A stretch of DNA of 45,630 nucleotides from CAYQDF01 sp964416175 (lineage in GTDB: Bacteria > Chloroflexota > Anaerolineae > Anaerolineales > UBA4823). This document shows positions 7,987 through 15,343 of this stretch, one piece after another (position 1 is the first letter of the stretch; every line of letters starts with the position of its first letter). The DNA lies in assembly GCA_964416175.1 (NCBI GenBank), contig CAYQDF010000013.1, positions 1 to 45,630 of the forward strand, written 5' to 3'. Under the pieces are notes generated by a model. That model did not search any database, was not told the DNA's origin, and was given only the letters and a program-made list of their open reading frames with translations. The position numbers and the translations under genes were made by a program.

Positions 7987-8006
7987 TATTAGAAGCTCTC
8001 CTAATA
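7987..8006 (+). promoter_or_regulatory. Imperfect palindrome over the fabG start region, candidate operator
   Basis: The 20-bp sequence TATTAGAAGCTCTCCTAATA matches its own reverse complement at 8 of 10 pairs (TATTAG / CTAATA arms). It directly follows the fabG -10 box, where a bound repressor would block initiation. The outer TTAG...CTAA resembles operators of fatty-acid regulators such as FapR only loosely; no regulator gene is in the window. Confidence 0.3.
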
Positions 8007-8067
8007 ATATAGGATGGTGACCCATTTTTGAGATAACCTCTAATCAAACACATCGATGGAGTTCACC

Positions 8068-8832
8068 ATGACACATCCCGCGAGTCTCTCGCTTGAAGGC
8101 AGGGTAGCTCTGGTTACTGGGGCTTCACGAGGCCTCGGCCGGGCCATCGCAGTCGAGCTTGCCAGCCGCGGCGCTGCTGTCGTTGTCAACTATCATCAGT
8201 CCGCACGGTCAGCAGAAGAAGTGGTTGCACATATCCGAGTAAACGGTGGGAAGGCGATACAGGCGCGGGCAGATGTGTCCATTTATTCCGAAGCACAAGA
8301 ACTGATCAAGACCACCCTCGATACTTTTAACGGACTGGATATCCTGGTCAATAATGCGGGCATCACCAGGGACAACCTGATTATGATGATGAGTGAGAAC
8401 GATTGGGATACGGTGCTTTCAGTTAATCTGAAGAGTACTTTTAATTGTTCAAAAATCGCTGTCAGGCACATGATCCGGAAAAGGTACGGCAGGATCATCA
8501 ACATCGCGTCGGTTGCGGGACAAATGGGAAATCCGGGACAGACGAATTATGCCGCTTCTAAGGCTGGCCAGATTGGATTTACGAAAGCCCTGGCTCGTGA
8601 GGTGGCATCTCGAAACATCACGGTAAATGCCATTGCGGCGGGTTATATCGATACCGACATCTGGGCAAATGTGACTGAGGAGGCCAGGACTGCGATTCTC
8701 TCACTCATCCCGCTCGGTCGGAAAGGCGACCCAGAAGAGGTTGCTTATGGGGTGGCATTCCTGGCATCTGACCAGGCGTCTTATATCACTGGTCAGGTGC
8801 TGGCTATCGATGGCGGTATGGCAATGATGTAG
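8068..8832 (+). CDS. fabG: 3-oxoacyl-ACP reductase (SDR family)
   Basis: NADPH-dependent reductase of the fatty-acid elongation cycle. Short-chain dehydrogenase hallmarks: cofactor loop TGASRGLG, NNAG, the catalytic Ser in NIASVAG, and YAASKAG with the catalytic Tyr-Lys pair. At 254 aa the length is typical, and the C-terminal YITGQVLAIDGGM fits FabG. I choose ATG 8068 because GGAG lies six bases upstream; an ATG at 8056 in the same frame would overlap that SD. Other SDR enzymes look alike, but the adjacent fabD supports FabG. Confidence 0.9.
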   Translation: MTHPASLSLEGRVALVTGASRGLGRAIAVELASRGAAVVVNYHQSARSAEEVVAHIRVNGGKAIQARADVSIYSEAQELIKTTLDTFNGLDILVNNAGITRDNLIMMMSENDWDTVLSVNLKSTFNCSKIAVRHMIRKRYGRIINIASVAGQMGNPGQTNYAASKAGQIGFTKALAREVASRNITVNAIAAGYIDTDIWANVTEEARTAILSLIPLGRKGDPEEVAYGVAFLASDQASYITGQVLAIDGGMAMM

Positions 8833-8855
8833 CTGGAATACCAGGAACAAACACC

Positions 8856-9218
8856 ATGGAAAACAACCCAATCACCCCCGGTAAAACGACCATCGCGATA
8901 GATGTTCTTTTGACGATCGCCCGATTAACAACACTAAGCGTCCCTGGGGTCAGCCGCTTGAGCAAACTGCCGGCTAGACGAATGAAAAACCTATTCAAAG
9001 GTCGCGGGCATGAAGATGGCATCCATGTCGATGTAGAAGATGATATGGTGTACATAGACTTGTTCGTGGTCCTTGAACCTGATGTTAATATTCGAGAAGT
9101 TGGGAAGACTATTCAGTCCTCTGTATCCCGGGCTATCGTTGACATGATCGGTATGCAGGTAGGCAGAATCAACATACATGTGGACGATATCGATTACCCG
9201 ATTGAAAATGGGAATTGA
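8856..9218 (+). CDS. Asp23/Gls24 family envelope-stress protein
   Basis: A 120-aa protein of the Asp23/Gls24 (DUF322) family, recognised from the pattern of an IAIDVLLTIARL helix, SVPGVSRLS and the C-terminal VGRINIHVDDIDY. Family members are small and associate with the membrane or with alkaline and envelope stress; the biochemical role is not established. No signal peptide or membrane segment is seen. It is followed by nusB only 6 bp later. The Asp23-nusB order is also common in Firmicutes, suggesting a conserved operon. Starts at ATG 8856 with AGGAA upstream. Confidence 0.85.
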   Translation: MENNPITPGKTTIAIDVLLTIARLTTLSVPGVSRLSKLPARRMKNLFKGRGHEDGIHVDVEDDMVYIDLFVVLEPDVNIREVGKTIQSSVSRAIVDMIGMQVGRINIHVDDIDYPIENGN

Positions 9219-9224
9219 GCCTCT

Positions 9225-9665
9225 ATGAAGGCACGCACCCGGGCAAGAAGTATTGCCTTGCAAGCACTTTATGAAATCGATTTAACCGGTCATGCCCCCT
9301 CAAGTGTGATCGAGACCCGCATTGCGGATGAAACGCTAGACGAGAAAATGGCTGAATTCGCCCGGGAGATCGTCCAGGGTGTGTGGCCGATCGTTTATGA
9401 GCTGGACCAATTCATCGCAGAACACGCCCCTGAATGGCCTCTAGAACAGGTCGCCATCATCGACAGAAACATTCTCCGGATAGCTCTCTGGGAGCTGGCG
9501 GTAAATGATGATGTCCCGGTAAAAGTCGCAATCAACGAAGCAGTTGAACTCGCGAAATCCTTCGGTTCAGATAGCAGCCCCCGTTTCGTGAATGGAGTCC
9601 TTGGCAGCCTGGCAGTTCGCCAGAATGAAATCCGACAATCATTTAAGCACCTGAGTAAGACCTGA
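9225..9665 (+). CDS. nusB: Transcription antitermination factor NusB
   Basis: RNA-binding all-helical protein that with NusE (S10) promotes antitermination on rRNA operons. At 146 aa it has the usual length. Recognisable are the N-terminal ARSIALQALYEID, the middle VAIIDRNILRIALWEL and the final helices with VAINEAVELAKSFGSDSSPRF, VNGVLG. Starts at ATG 9225, 6 bp after the Asp23-family stop, with no strong SD, and ends 5 bp before tatA, so this is part of a compact plus-strand operon. Confidence 0.95.
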   Translation: MKARTRARSIALQALYEIDLTGHAPSSVIETRIADETLDEKMAEFAREIVQGVWPIVYELDQFIAEHAPEWPLEQVAIIDRNILRIALWELAVNDDVPVKVAINEAVELAKSFGSDSSPRFVNGVLGSLAVRQNEIRQSFKHLSKT

Positions 9666-9670
9666 TCTCA

Positions 9671-10072
9671 ATGGATATTCTCGGAATTGGCCCTTTAGAA
9701 TTGCTTTTTATCCTGGTGATCGCCCTAATTGTCCTGGGACCTTCGGACATGGTTAAAGCTGGACGAACGATCGGAAGATTCCTGCGGCAGATCGTCACAT
9801 CTCCTACCTGGCGGGCGGTTACACAGACCTCCAATGAAATCAGGCGAATCCCAAACCGGCTGATTCGGGAAGCTGGCTTAGAAACAGAGATGGATACGCT
9901 CAAGAGTTTAAGCAAGCAGACCGAAATTCCTCAGAATGACCTGGAAGAATGGCGCAATCAGATTTCCCCCTGGACCACACCTCCAAGCGGGGCTGGTCCC
10001 CAGGAAGAAGCAGCTAAGAACAAGACCGTAGAACACAATCAAGACAGCAGTGCATCGGAGGACCAGACATAA
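9671..10072 (+). CDS. tatA: Sec-independent translocase TatA/TatB
   Basis: Pore or adaptor subunit of the twin-arginine system that exports folded proteins. It has one N-terminal membrane helix (residues about 4-22, LGIGPLELLFILVIALIVLGP), with the conserved Gly-Pro hinge leading into an amphipathic helix (KAGRTIGRFLRQI). At 133 aa it is longer than many TatA, and the length of its charged tail is TatB-like; the two cannot be separated reliably here. It sits 3 bp before tatC, which confirms the system. No SD is evident before ATG 9671. Confidence 0.88.
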   Translation: MDILGIGPLELLFILVIALIVLGPSDMVKAGRTIGRFLRQIVTSPTWRAVTQTSNEIRRIPNRLIREAGLETEMDTLKSLSKQTEIPQNDLEEWRNQISPWTTPPSGAGPQEEAAKNKTVEHNQDSSASEDQT

Positions 10073-10075
10073 TCC

Positions 10076-10975
10076 ATGCGGAGAGTATTCGGTACCCTTT
10101 GGAGGCTGATCAAGTTACCATTTCGCTGGATTAAGATCGTCTCGGATGACATCTCTGAGTTTCTCACCGAAGAGCCAGAAGATTCTCCGTTGGCTGATTC
10201 CCTTCAAAAAGCTGTTGCTAATCCCCAAAGCCTGCTCATCCACCTGGATGCCCTGCGGAAACACCTCCTCAGAGCTGTCATAGGACTGGCACTTACGACA
10301 GCACTCTCCTTCGCTTTTGCTTCGAAGATTATTGATATTCTGGCTCAACCTGTTGGGGGAATCAGCTCGCTCGTCGCAATCGACCCAACCGAACCCCTCG
10401 GCACATTCATGCGCGTCTCACTGCTGACTGGCTTTGCTATAGCTCTTCCGTATGTCATCCTTGAACTGTGGTTATTTGCTGCACCAGGGTTAAGTCGTGA
10501 CGCCAGGATTTTCGGATTGCTGGCAATCCCTGTCGCGACGCTGTTTTTTATCGGAGGGATGGCTTTCGCGTACTACATATTACTTCCAACAGCAATACCC
10601 TTCCTGGTGAATTTTGGCGGCATCACGAGCCAGATTCGACCTTCATCCTATATACGTTTCGTCACTTCGATACTTTTTTGGATTGGAATTGCTTTCCAGT
10701 TTCCCCTGATTATTTATGTCCTCGCTCGAGTTGGTCTGATCCGGGGAAAGGTTTTATTAAATCAATGGCGCCTGGCGATTGTGATCATCGCAATCCTCGC
10801 CGCGGCGATTACACCGACTATCGATCCAGGGACCATGGCTTTAGTCATGGGTCCAATGATCGTCTTATACTTCTTCTCCATCCTGCTGGCTTCTATCGCT
10901 GAACGTAGCCGCATCAGGAGGAAATTGAGTGAAAGCGATGGTGGATTCCAGCCAGAGGCGCCTTCCCCGAAATAA
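10076..10975 (+). CDS. tatC: Sec-independent translocase TatC
   Basis: Receptor subunit for twin-arginine signal peptides, with six predicted membrane helices. Family signatures are the HLDALRKHLLRA stretch near residue 60, YVILELWLFAAPGL, and the later transmembrane FPLIIYVLARVGLI. It carries an unusual N-terminal extension of about 55 residues ahead of the conserved HLDxLRKxLLR helix. Length is 299 aa. The stop falls 22 bp before the SD-backed start of the CoA lyase gene, which is probably the next transcription unit or a continuation of this one. Confidence 0.95.
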   Translation: MRRVFGTLWRLIKLPFRWIKIVSDDISEFLTEEPEDSPLADSLQKAVANPQSLLIHLDALRKHLLRAVIGLALTTALSFAFASKIIDILAQPVGGISSLVAIDPTEPLGTFMRVSLLTGFAIALPYVILELWLFAAPGLSRDARIFGLLAIPVATLFFIGGMAFAYYILLPTAIPFLVNFGGITSQIRPSSYIRFVTSILFWIGIAFQFPLIIYVLARVGLIRGKVLLNQWRLAIVIIAILAAAITPTIDPGTMALVMGPMIVLYFFSILLASIAERSRIRRKLSESDGGFQPEAPSPK

Positions 10976-10997
10976 ACGCGTTATATCAGGAGGTTCG

Positions 10998-11888
10998 ATG
11001 CGCCCCCGCCGTGCCTTGCTCTATACTCCCGGTGACGACATGCACAAAATTCGCAAGGCATCATCATTCGGTGCAGATTGTGTATGCCTGGATATGGAAG
11101 ACGGGGTCGCCCTGAGCCGGAAAGAGATCGCCCGTCAAAACATCTTGGAGGCATTCAATACCCTCGATTTCGGATCCTCAGAAAAGCTGGCCAGGGTGAA
11201 TCCGGTAGGATCACGATTCATCGAAGATGATCTCGCCGTCGTCCTTCACTGTCATCCAGACGGGATTGTTATACCGAAAGTTGAAGATAGGAGCCAGATC
11301 GCCTTCGTAAGTTCTATCATTGATGAATTCGAGGCCGATCATCATCTAGATCAAGGGATGAGGATCCTGGCGATTGTCGAGACCCCGCGTGGAATAATCA
11401 ATTTGGACGAGATCGCCCGCGCGAGTCCCAGGCTGGAAGCATTGATCTTTGGTGCAGAAGATCTGGCCGGAGAGCTGGGTGCACAGCGCACCGCTGAAGG
11501 GTGGGAGATCTTCTATGCCCGCAGCGCGGTGTTGACTTATGCAGCTGCATACGGTTTGCAGGCCATCGACATGGTGCACATAGACTTCAAGGACATCGAG
11601 GGGCTTCGAAAAGAAGCCGTGCAAGGAGCAAGATTGGGTTTCTCCGGTAAACAGGTCATTCATCCCAGCCAAATTCTCCCAGTTCAAGAGGCTTTCACGC
11701 CAGATAAGGAGGCTATCGATCGTGCCATCGAAATCATCAGATTGTTCGATCAACACCAGGCATCCGGTGTAGGGGCATTTGCTATCGATGGGAAAATGAT
11801 CGATGCCCCTGCAGTGAAAGCTGCAAGAAGGGTCCTCGAGCGGGCACGCGCTGCCGGGCAAATCGAAGATTCGATCCTGAAGGAGTAA
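10998..11888 (+). CDS. CitE/HpcH-family CoA-ester lyase (citramalyl-/malyl-CoA lyase-like)
   Basis: A 296-aa TIM-barrel enzyme of the HpcH/HpaI aldolase group, closest in look to CitE/CLYBL proteins that cleave or form malyl- and citramalyl-CoA. The N-terminal RRALLYTPGDDMHKI, the acidic metal-binding LDMEDGVALSRK, the conserved RVNP, IPKVED and IVETPRG, and IFGAEDLAGELG are all present. The C-terminal GFSGKQVIHPSQI is the typical CoA-side motif. ATG 10998 has AGGAGG four bases upstream; longer in-frame starts would overlap tatC. It opens a tight operon with two Cys-less thiolases and two DUF35 genes. The exact substrate is not known. Confidence 0.86.
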   Translation: MRPRRALLYTPGDDMHKIRKASSFGADCVCLDMEDGVALSRKEIARQNILEAFNTLDFGSSEKLARVNPVGSRFIEDDLAVVLHCHPDGIVIPKVEDRSQIAFVSSIIDEFEADHHLDQGMRILAIVETPRGIINLDEIARASPRLEALIFGAEDLAGELGAQRTAEGWEIFYARSAVLTYAAAYGLQAIDMVHIDFKDIEGLRKEAVQGARLGFSGKQVIHPSQILPVQEAFTPDKEAIDRAIEIIRLFDQHQASGVGAFAIDGKMIDAPAVKAARRVLERARAAGQIEDSILKE

Positions 11889-11892
11889 TTCC

Positions 11893-13047
11893 ATGCACGA
11901 TCGGGTTGCTGTAATCGGCGTTGGCTGGTCTGGATTCAGACCTGTCACCCCCGAACTTTCCTACAAAGAACTCATCTACGAAGCAGCAGTAAAAGCCTAT
12001 GCGGATGCTGGCGTAGACCCGCGCAGGGATATTGAAAGCTTCGTAACAGTTGCCGAAGATTTTTACGAGGGAACCAGTATATTCGATGAATACACCCCTG
12101 ATCAGCTTGGTGCTGTCTTAAAACCAGTCCACACGATCGGCGGGGATGGTCTCCATGGGCTGGCAACCGCCTACATGTTGATCCGGACCGGTCAATTTTC
12201 GGTGGTTGCAGTGGAAGGACACAGCAAAGCATCCAACATCCTGACGTTACCACAGGTTATCTCCTATGCGCAGGACCCTGTCCTCAACCGACCGCTTCGC
12301 TTCAATAACCACTTCATCGCTGGTTTGGAGATGAACCGTTACCTCTTCGAGACTGGCACAACCCCGGAACAATGTGCCGCGGTGATCGTCAAAAATCGGA
12401 AAAACGCACTCACAAATCCCTCCGCGCCCTTTGGCGCAGACTTGACACTGGAGGATGTTCTATCCGGCATACCAACCGCCTGGCCTTTGAACTCTCACCA
12501 GATTGCTCATCACGCAGACGGCGCCATCGTCATGGTGCTGGCCTCAGAAGACCGGGTACATTCGTTTACGGATGATCCCGTGTGGATATCCGGTGTGGGG
12601 TGGTGCAACGATTCGCCAGCCTTGGAAAACCGGGAATGGGGGGAGGCGATTTATGCCCGGGAAGCTGCCAGGATGGCCTATCACCAGGCAGGCATCCTCA
12701 ACCCGGGGAAAGCGATCGATTTTGCAGAAGTCGATGATATATATGGGTACAAAGAACTCCAATCCTTGGAAGCCATGGGGTTCTTTCAAAGGGGAGAAGC
12801 AGGAAGAGCAACAGAGGCAGGATACACCCGACCAGATGGTGAGCTGCCAGTCAATGTCTCAGGCGGAAGCCAGGGCATGGGAGACCAGTTGGATGCAAAC
12901 GGATTGGCGCGCGCCCTCGAAGTGGTTCTGCAGCTCCGCGGCGAGGCTGGTGCTCGTCAGCTAAAAGCCGTATCCACCGGCCTGGCTCAATCCTGGCGAG
13001 GGGTCCCCTCATCCAGTGGAGCTGTTGTCATAATGAGCTGCGAGTAG
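11893..13047 (+). CDS. Thiolase-fold protein lacking catalytic Cys and His (aldolase-like subunit 1)
   Basis: SCP2-type thiolase fold, 384 aa. The N-terminal VAVIGVGWSGF, the central MVLASEDRVHSF and the NVSGG loop are recognisable. The nucleophile position is Gly83 (TIGGDG instead of the CSTG type), the usual His in LHDCF is Asp (EVDDIYGYKEL), and the C-terminal GHP is GDQ. A Claisen thiolase reaction is therefore unlikely. Ltp2-type steroid aldolases also lack the Cys and work with a DUF35 protein; two DUF35 genes lie downstream. It follows the CitE-like gene by 4 bp, with AGGAG seven bases before ATG 11893. The substrate is unknown. Confidence 0.82.
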   Translation: MHDRVAVIGVGWSGFRPVTPELSYKELIYEAAVKAYADAGVDPRRDIESFVTVAEDFYEGTSIFDEYTPDQLGAVLKPVHTIGGDGLHGLATAYMLIRTGQFSVVAVEGHSKASNILTLPQVISYAQDPVLNRPLRFNNHFIAGLEMNRYLFETGTTPEQCAAVIVKNRKNALTNPSAPFGADLTLEDVLSGIPTAWPLNSHQIAHHADGAIVMVLASEDRVHSFTDDPVWISGVGWCNDSPALENREWGEAIYAREAARMAYHQAGILNPGKAIDFAEVDDIYGYKELQSLEAMGFFQRGEAGRATEAGYTRPDGELPVNVSGGSQGMGDQLDANGLARALEVVLQLRGEAGARQLKAVSTGLAQSWRGVPSSSGAVVIMSCE

Positions 13048-13056
13048 GAGGAAATG

Positions 13057-14223
13057 ATGACGATGCGAAAAGTCGCAGTTGTCGGTGCTGGCATGACGAA
13101 ATTCGTCCGCCGTGCACTTGAGACCGGCAAAGAGCTCTCCTGGCAGGCTGCTAAAATGGCTCTCGATTCCAGCGAATTGACTATCGACGATATCGATGCG
13201 GTATGCCTGGGGACCGCGCCCGACTCTTTCGATGGGGTCCATATGAATGGGGAATATTTGAGCGACGGTGCCGGCGCCTGGCGAAAACCATTCATGCGTT
13301 CCTATGTCGGCGGTGGTACGGGCGTATTCGTCCCTATTCAGGGATGGTACCACGTCGCCTCTGGCCTGTTCGACATTGTACTGGTCGTTGCGGAAGAAAA
13401 GATGTCCAGCTACTACCCGCACGCCCAGGCTGCCTTTCTGACCATCTTTGATCACACGACGGAACGACCCCTCAAGCCAAATCTTCTCTGGATATTCGCT
13501 CTCGAGATGAATCGTTATATGCAGACGTACGGGATCTCTAAGGCAGATATCGCACACGTTGCGGTGAAGAATAAACGCAATGCTGCCAACCATCCATGTG
13601 CTCTTTTGGGGGATCCCGACATAACCGTCGAAGATGTATTGAACTCTGAGGTGCTCGCCTGGCCAGTCAACCGGCTGGATGTCAGTCCAGTGTCCGATGG
13701 CGCGGTCGCCGTTGTGCTGGCTGCCGAACACGTGGCAAAGCGGATTACGGATAGGCCTGTCTGGATAGAAGGCGTTGGTTGGAACCTGGATACAGCTCAT
13801 TGGACAAACCGGGACCTGGCTTACCCACGCTACGTCGAATACGCGGCCCGCATGGCTTACGAGATGGCAGGGATCAAAGAGCCACGCAAAGAGATCCACA
13901 TCGTCGAACCATATGACCCATTTGACTATAAAGAACTCCACCATATGGAAGGCTTGCTCCTGGCAGACCGGGGTAAAGCGCCTCAGATGGTCATCGACGG
14001 AGTGACTCAACGGGATGGTGACCTTCCCGTCTGCCCTTCCGGCGGTTTACTGGGGGTTGGAAATCCTATTGCTGCTGCCGGCCTGATGAAGATCGCGGAG
14101 GTTTTCTGGCAGCTCCGCGGTGAAGCAGGCGCCCGGCAGGTGCCTGGACAGCCAAAGAGAGGTCTTGCCCAGGCGTGGGGCGATCTCATGCAAGTCGGAA
14201 CCGTCGTAATCATGGGACGATGA
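13057..14223 (+). CDS. Thiolase-fold protein lacking catalytic Cys and His (aldolase-like subunit 2)
   Basis: Second thiolase-fold protein, 388 aa. The nucleophile position is Gly86 (VGGGTG), the His position is Tyr (EPYDPFDYKEL), and the GHP motif is GNP. The Tyr in a YD-F context recalls Ltp2-type retro-aldolases. It is clearly paralogous to the preceding gene (shared LEMNRY, KNKRNA/KNRKNA, QLRGEAGARQ) but much diverged, so a heteromer is plausible. The AGGAGG at 13046-13051 best suits the second of three close ATGs (13057). It lies 9 bp after its paralogue and 11 bp before the first DUF35 gene. Confidence 0.82.
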   Translation: MTMRKVAVVGAGMTKFVRRALETGKELSWQAAKMALDSSELTIDDIDAVCLGTAPDSFDGVHMNGEYLSDGAGAWRKPFMRSYVGGGTGVFVPIQGWYHVASGLFDIVLVVAEEKMSSYYPHAQAAFLTIFDHTTERPLKPNLLWIFALEMNRYMQTYGISKADIAHVAVKNKRNAANHPCALLGDPDITVEDVLNSEVLAWPVNRLDVSPVSDGAVAVVLAAEHVAKRITDRPVWIEGVGWNLDTAHWTNRDLAYPRYVEYAARMAYEMAGIKEPRKEIHIVEPYDPFDYKELHHMEGLLLADRGKAPQMVIDGVTQRDGDLPVCPSGGLLGVGNPIAAAGLMKIAEVFWQLRGEAGARQVPGQPKRGLAQAWGDLMQVGTVVIMGR

Positions 14224-14234
14224 GGAGGACCTGG

Positions 14235-14753
14235 ATGTCTGACAAAATTGCTATCTACCCCGGTACTTCGCTTAGCGAGGAGGACATTCTGGAAGGAAAA
14301 GTGCTTTCCATCCACGACAAGCTTGATGGCAGATATGCCTGGGATACTGGAATCGCGATCGGCCAATACCTGGCTGGTCTGAAAGAAGGGTTGATCCTCG
14401 GGGCCTATTGTGCAACCTGCAGGAAGACAGTTGTCCCGCCTCGCCTCGTCTGTGAATGGTGTTTCCGACCAATGTCCCGCTACGTCCCTCTCCAGGATAC
14501 CGGGACAGTCAACACTTTTTCCCTCTGCTATGTGACCTGGGATGTTAAGAGGATCAAGAAGCCTGAGATTCCAGCGGTGATTGAAATCGACGGAGCTTCT
14601 CCCCTGCACGGTATTCTCCATAAACTGGGTGATGTCGATCCTGCAGAAGTACATGTGGGGATGCGAGTCAAGGCGGTATGGAAACCGCCTGAGGAACGCC
14701 AGGGTGCAATCACGGATATTTTGTTTTTTACCAAGCTCGGAAGGGAGGCCTGA
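14235..14753 (+). CDS. DUF35 zinc-ribbon/OB-fold protein, first copy
   Basis: Partner-type protein of thiolase-fold enzymes; DUF35 proteins bridge subunits and bind the CoA substrate in known complexes (archaeal thiolase/HMG-CoA synthase, Ltp2-ChsH2). 172 aa. The rubredoxin-like ribbon uses Cys59, Cys62, Cys73 and Cys76 (CATC...CEWC), followed by an OB-fold with GTVNTFSLCYV and VGMRVKAVWKPPEER. About 40 residues precede the usual domain start. ATG 14235 has AGGAGG six bases upstream that overlaps the previous stop, implying coupled translation. It would be expected to pair with one of the two thiolase-fold proteins. Confidence 0.88.
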   Translation: MSDKIAIYPGTSLSEEDILEGKVLSIHDKLDGRYAWDTGIAIGQYLAGLKEGLILGAYCATCRKTVVPPRLVCEWCFRPMSRYVPLQDTGTVNTFSLCYVTWDVKRIKKPEIPAVIEIDGASPLHGILHKLGDVDPAEVHVGMRVKAVWKPPEERQGAITDILFFTKLGREA

Positions 14754-14755
14754 GT

Positions 14756-15220
14756 ATGTCACTGTTATCACGCGATCCTGCAGCACCGAAATCTTGGCAG
14801 GACGAGCTGCCTGTGACTAGCCGATATACCCTGGGACTCGCGGGAGAACGATTCTTCAGGGAAATCAAGGACAACGGCCGGTTCATGGGCACACATTGTG
14901 CAAAATGCAAACGCACCTATGTCCCCGCAGCGTCCTTCTGTGAGCGCTGTCTGTCAGAATTGAATGACTGGCTCGATGTCGGGACCACTGGTGAAATCTA
15001 CACTTTTACAATCCTGTATGAATCTTACACAGGTGCTCCTGTGGAAAATCCCGTGGTTGTCGCATTCATTCAGATAGGAGATGGGGGTATCATCCACCGC
15101 GTCGCTGATGTCAGTCCAGATGAAGTCAGGATCGGTATGTCCGTCGAGGCTGTCTTTAAACCGAAGGAACAACGCGCGGGATCTATTCTCGATATCGAAC
15201 ATTTCAGACCCGTCTCCTGA
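14756..15220 (+). CDS. DUF35 zinc-ribbon/OB-fold protein, second copy
   Basis: 154 aa, with zinc ligands Cys48, Cys51, Cys62 and Cys65 (CAKC...CERC) and an OB-fold with GEIYTFTILYE and IGMSVEAVFKPKEQR. The sequence between the ribbon and the OB fold differs enough from the first copy to suggest separate partners rather than a recent duplication. It starts 2 bp after the first copy, with GGGAGG seven bases before ATG 14756, and ends the operon. The next gene is a TTG-started lipoprotein 123 bp on, and I see no terminator between. Confidence 0.88.
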   Translation: MSLLSRDPAAPKSWQDELPVTSRYTLGLAGERFFREIKDNGRFMGTHCAKCKRTYVPAASFCERCLSELNDWLDVGTTGEIYTFTILYESYTGAPVENPVVVAFIQIGDGGIIHRVADVSPDEVRIGMSVEAVFKPKEQRAGSILDIEHFRPVS

Positions 15221-15343
15221 CCAGCAGGCAATCCAGTTCCTGGCTGATACACTGGAACGACACTTGCAACAACATTTTCGGTTGCGCTTCATTACATCTT
15301 AGATTCTCCTGGACGCGAATCTCCTGAAAACCGAGGAAAACCA

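Noticed and set aside
13009..14010. A 333-codon open frame on the minus strand within the thiolase-fold gene
   Set aside because: It has no family motif, and the plus-strand gene has a clear SD, fold motifs and an operon context.
15221..15343. A hairpin (GTTCC ... GGAAC) as a terminator of the DUF35 operon
   Set aside because: The stem is short, the loop long, and there is no T-run, so it is not convincing.
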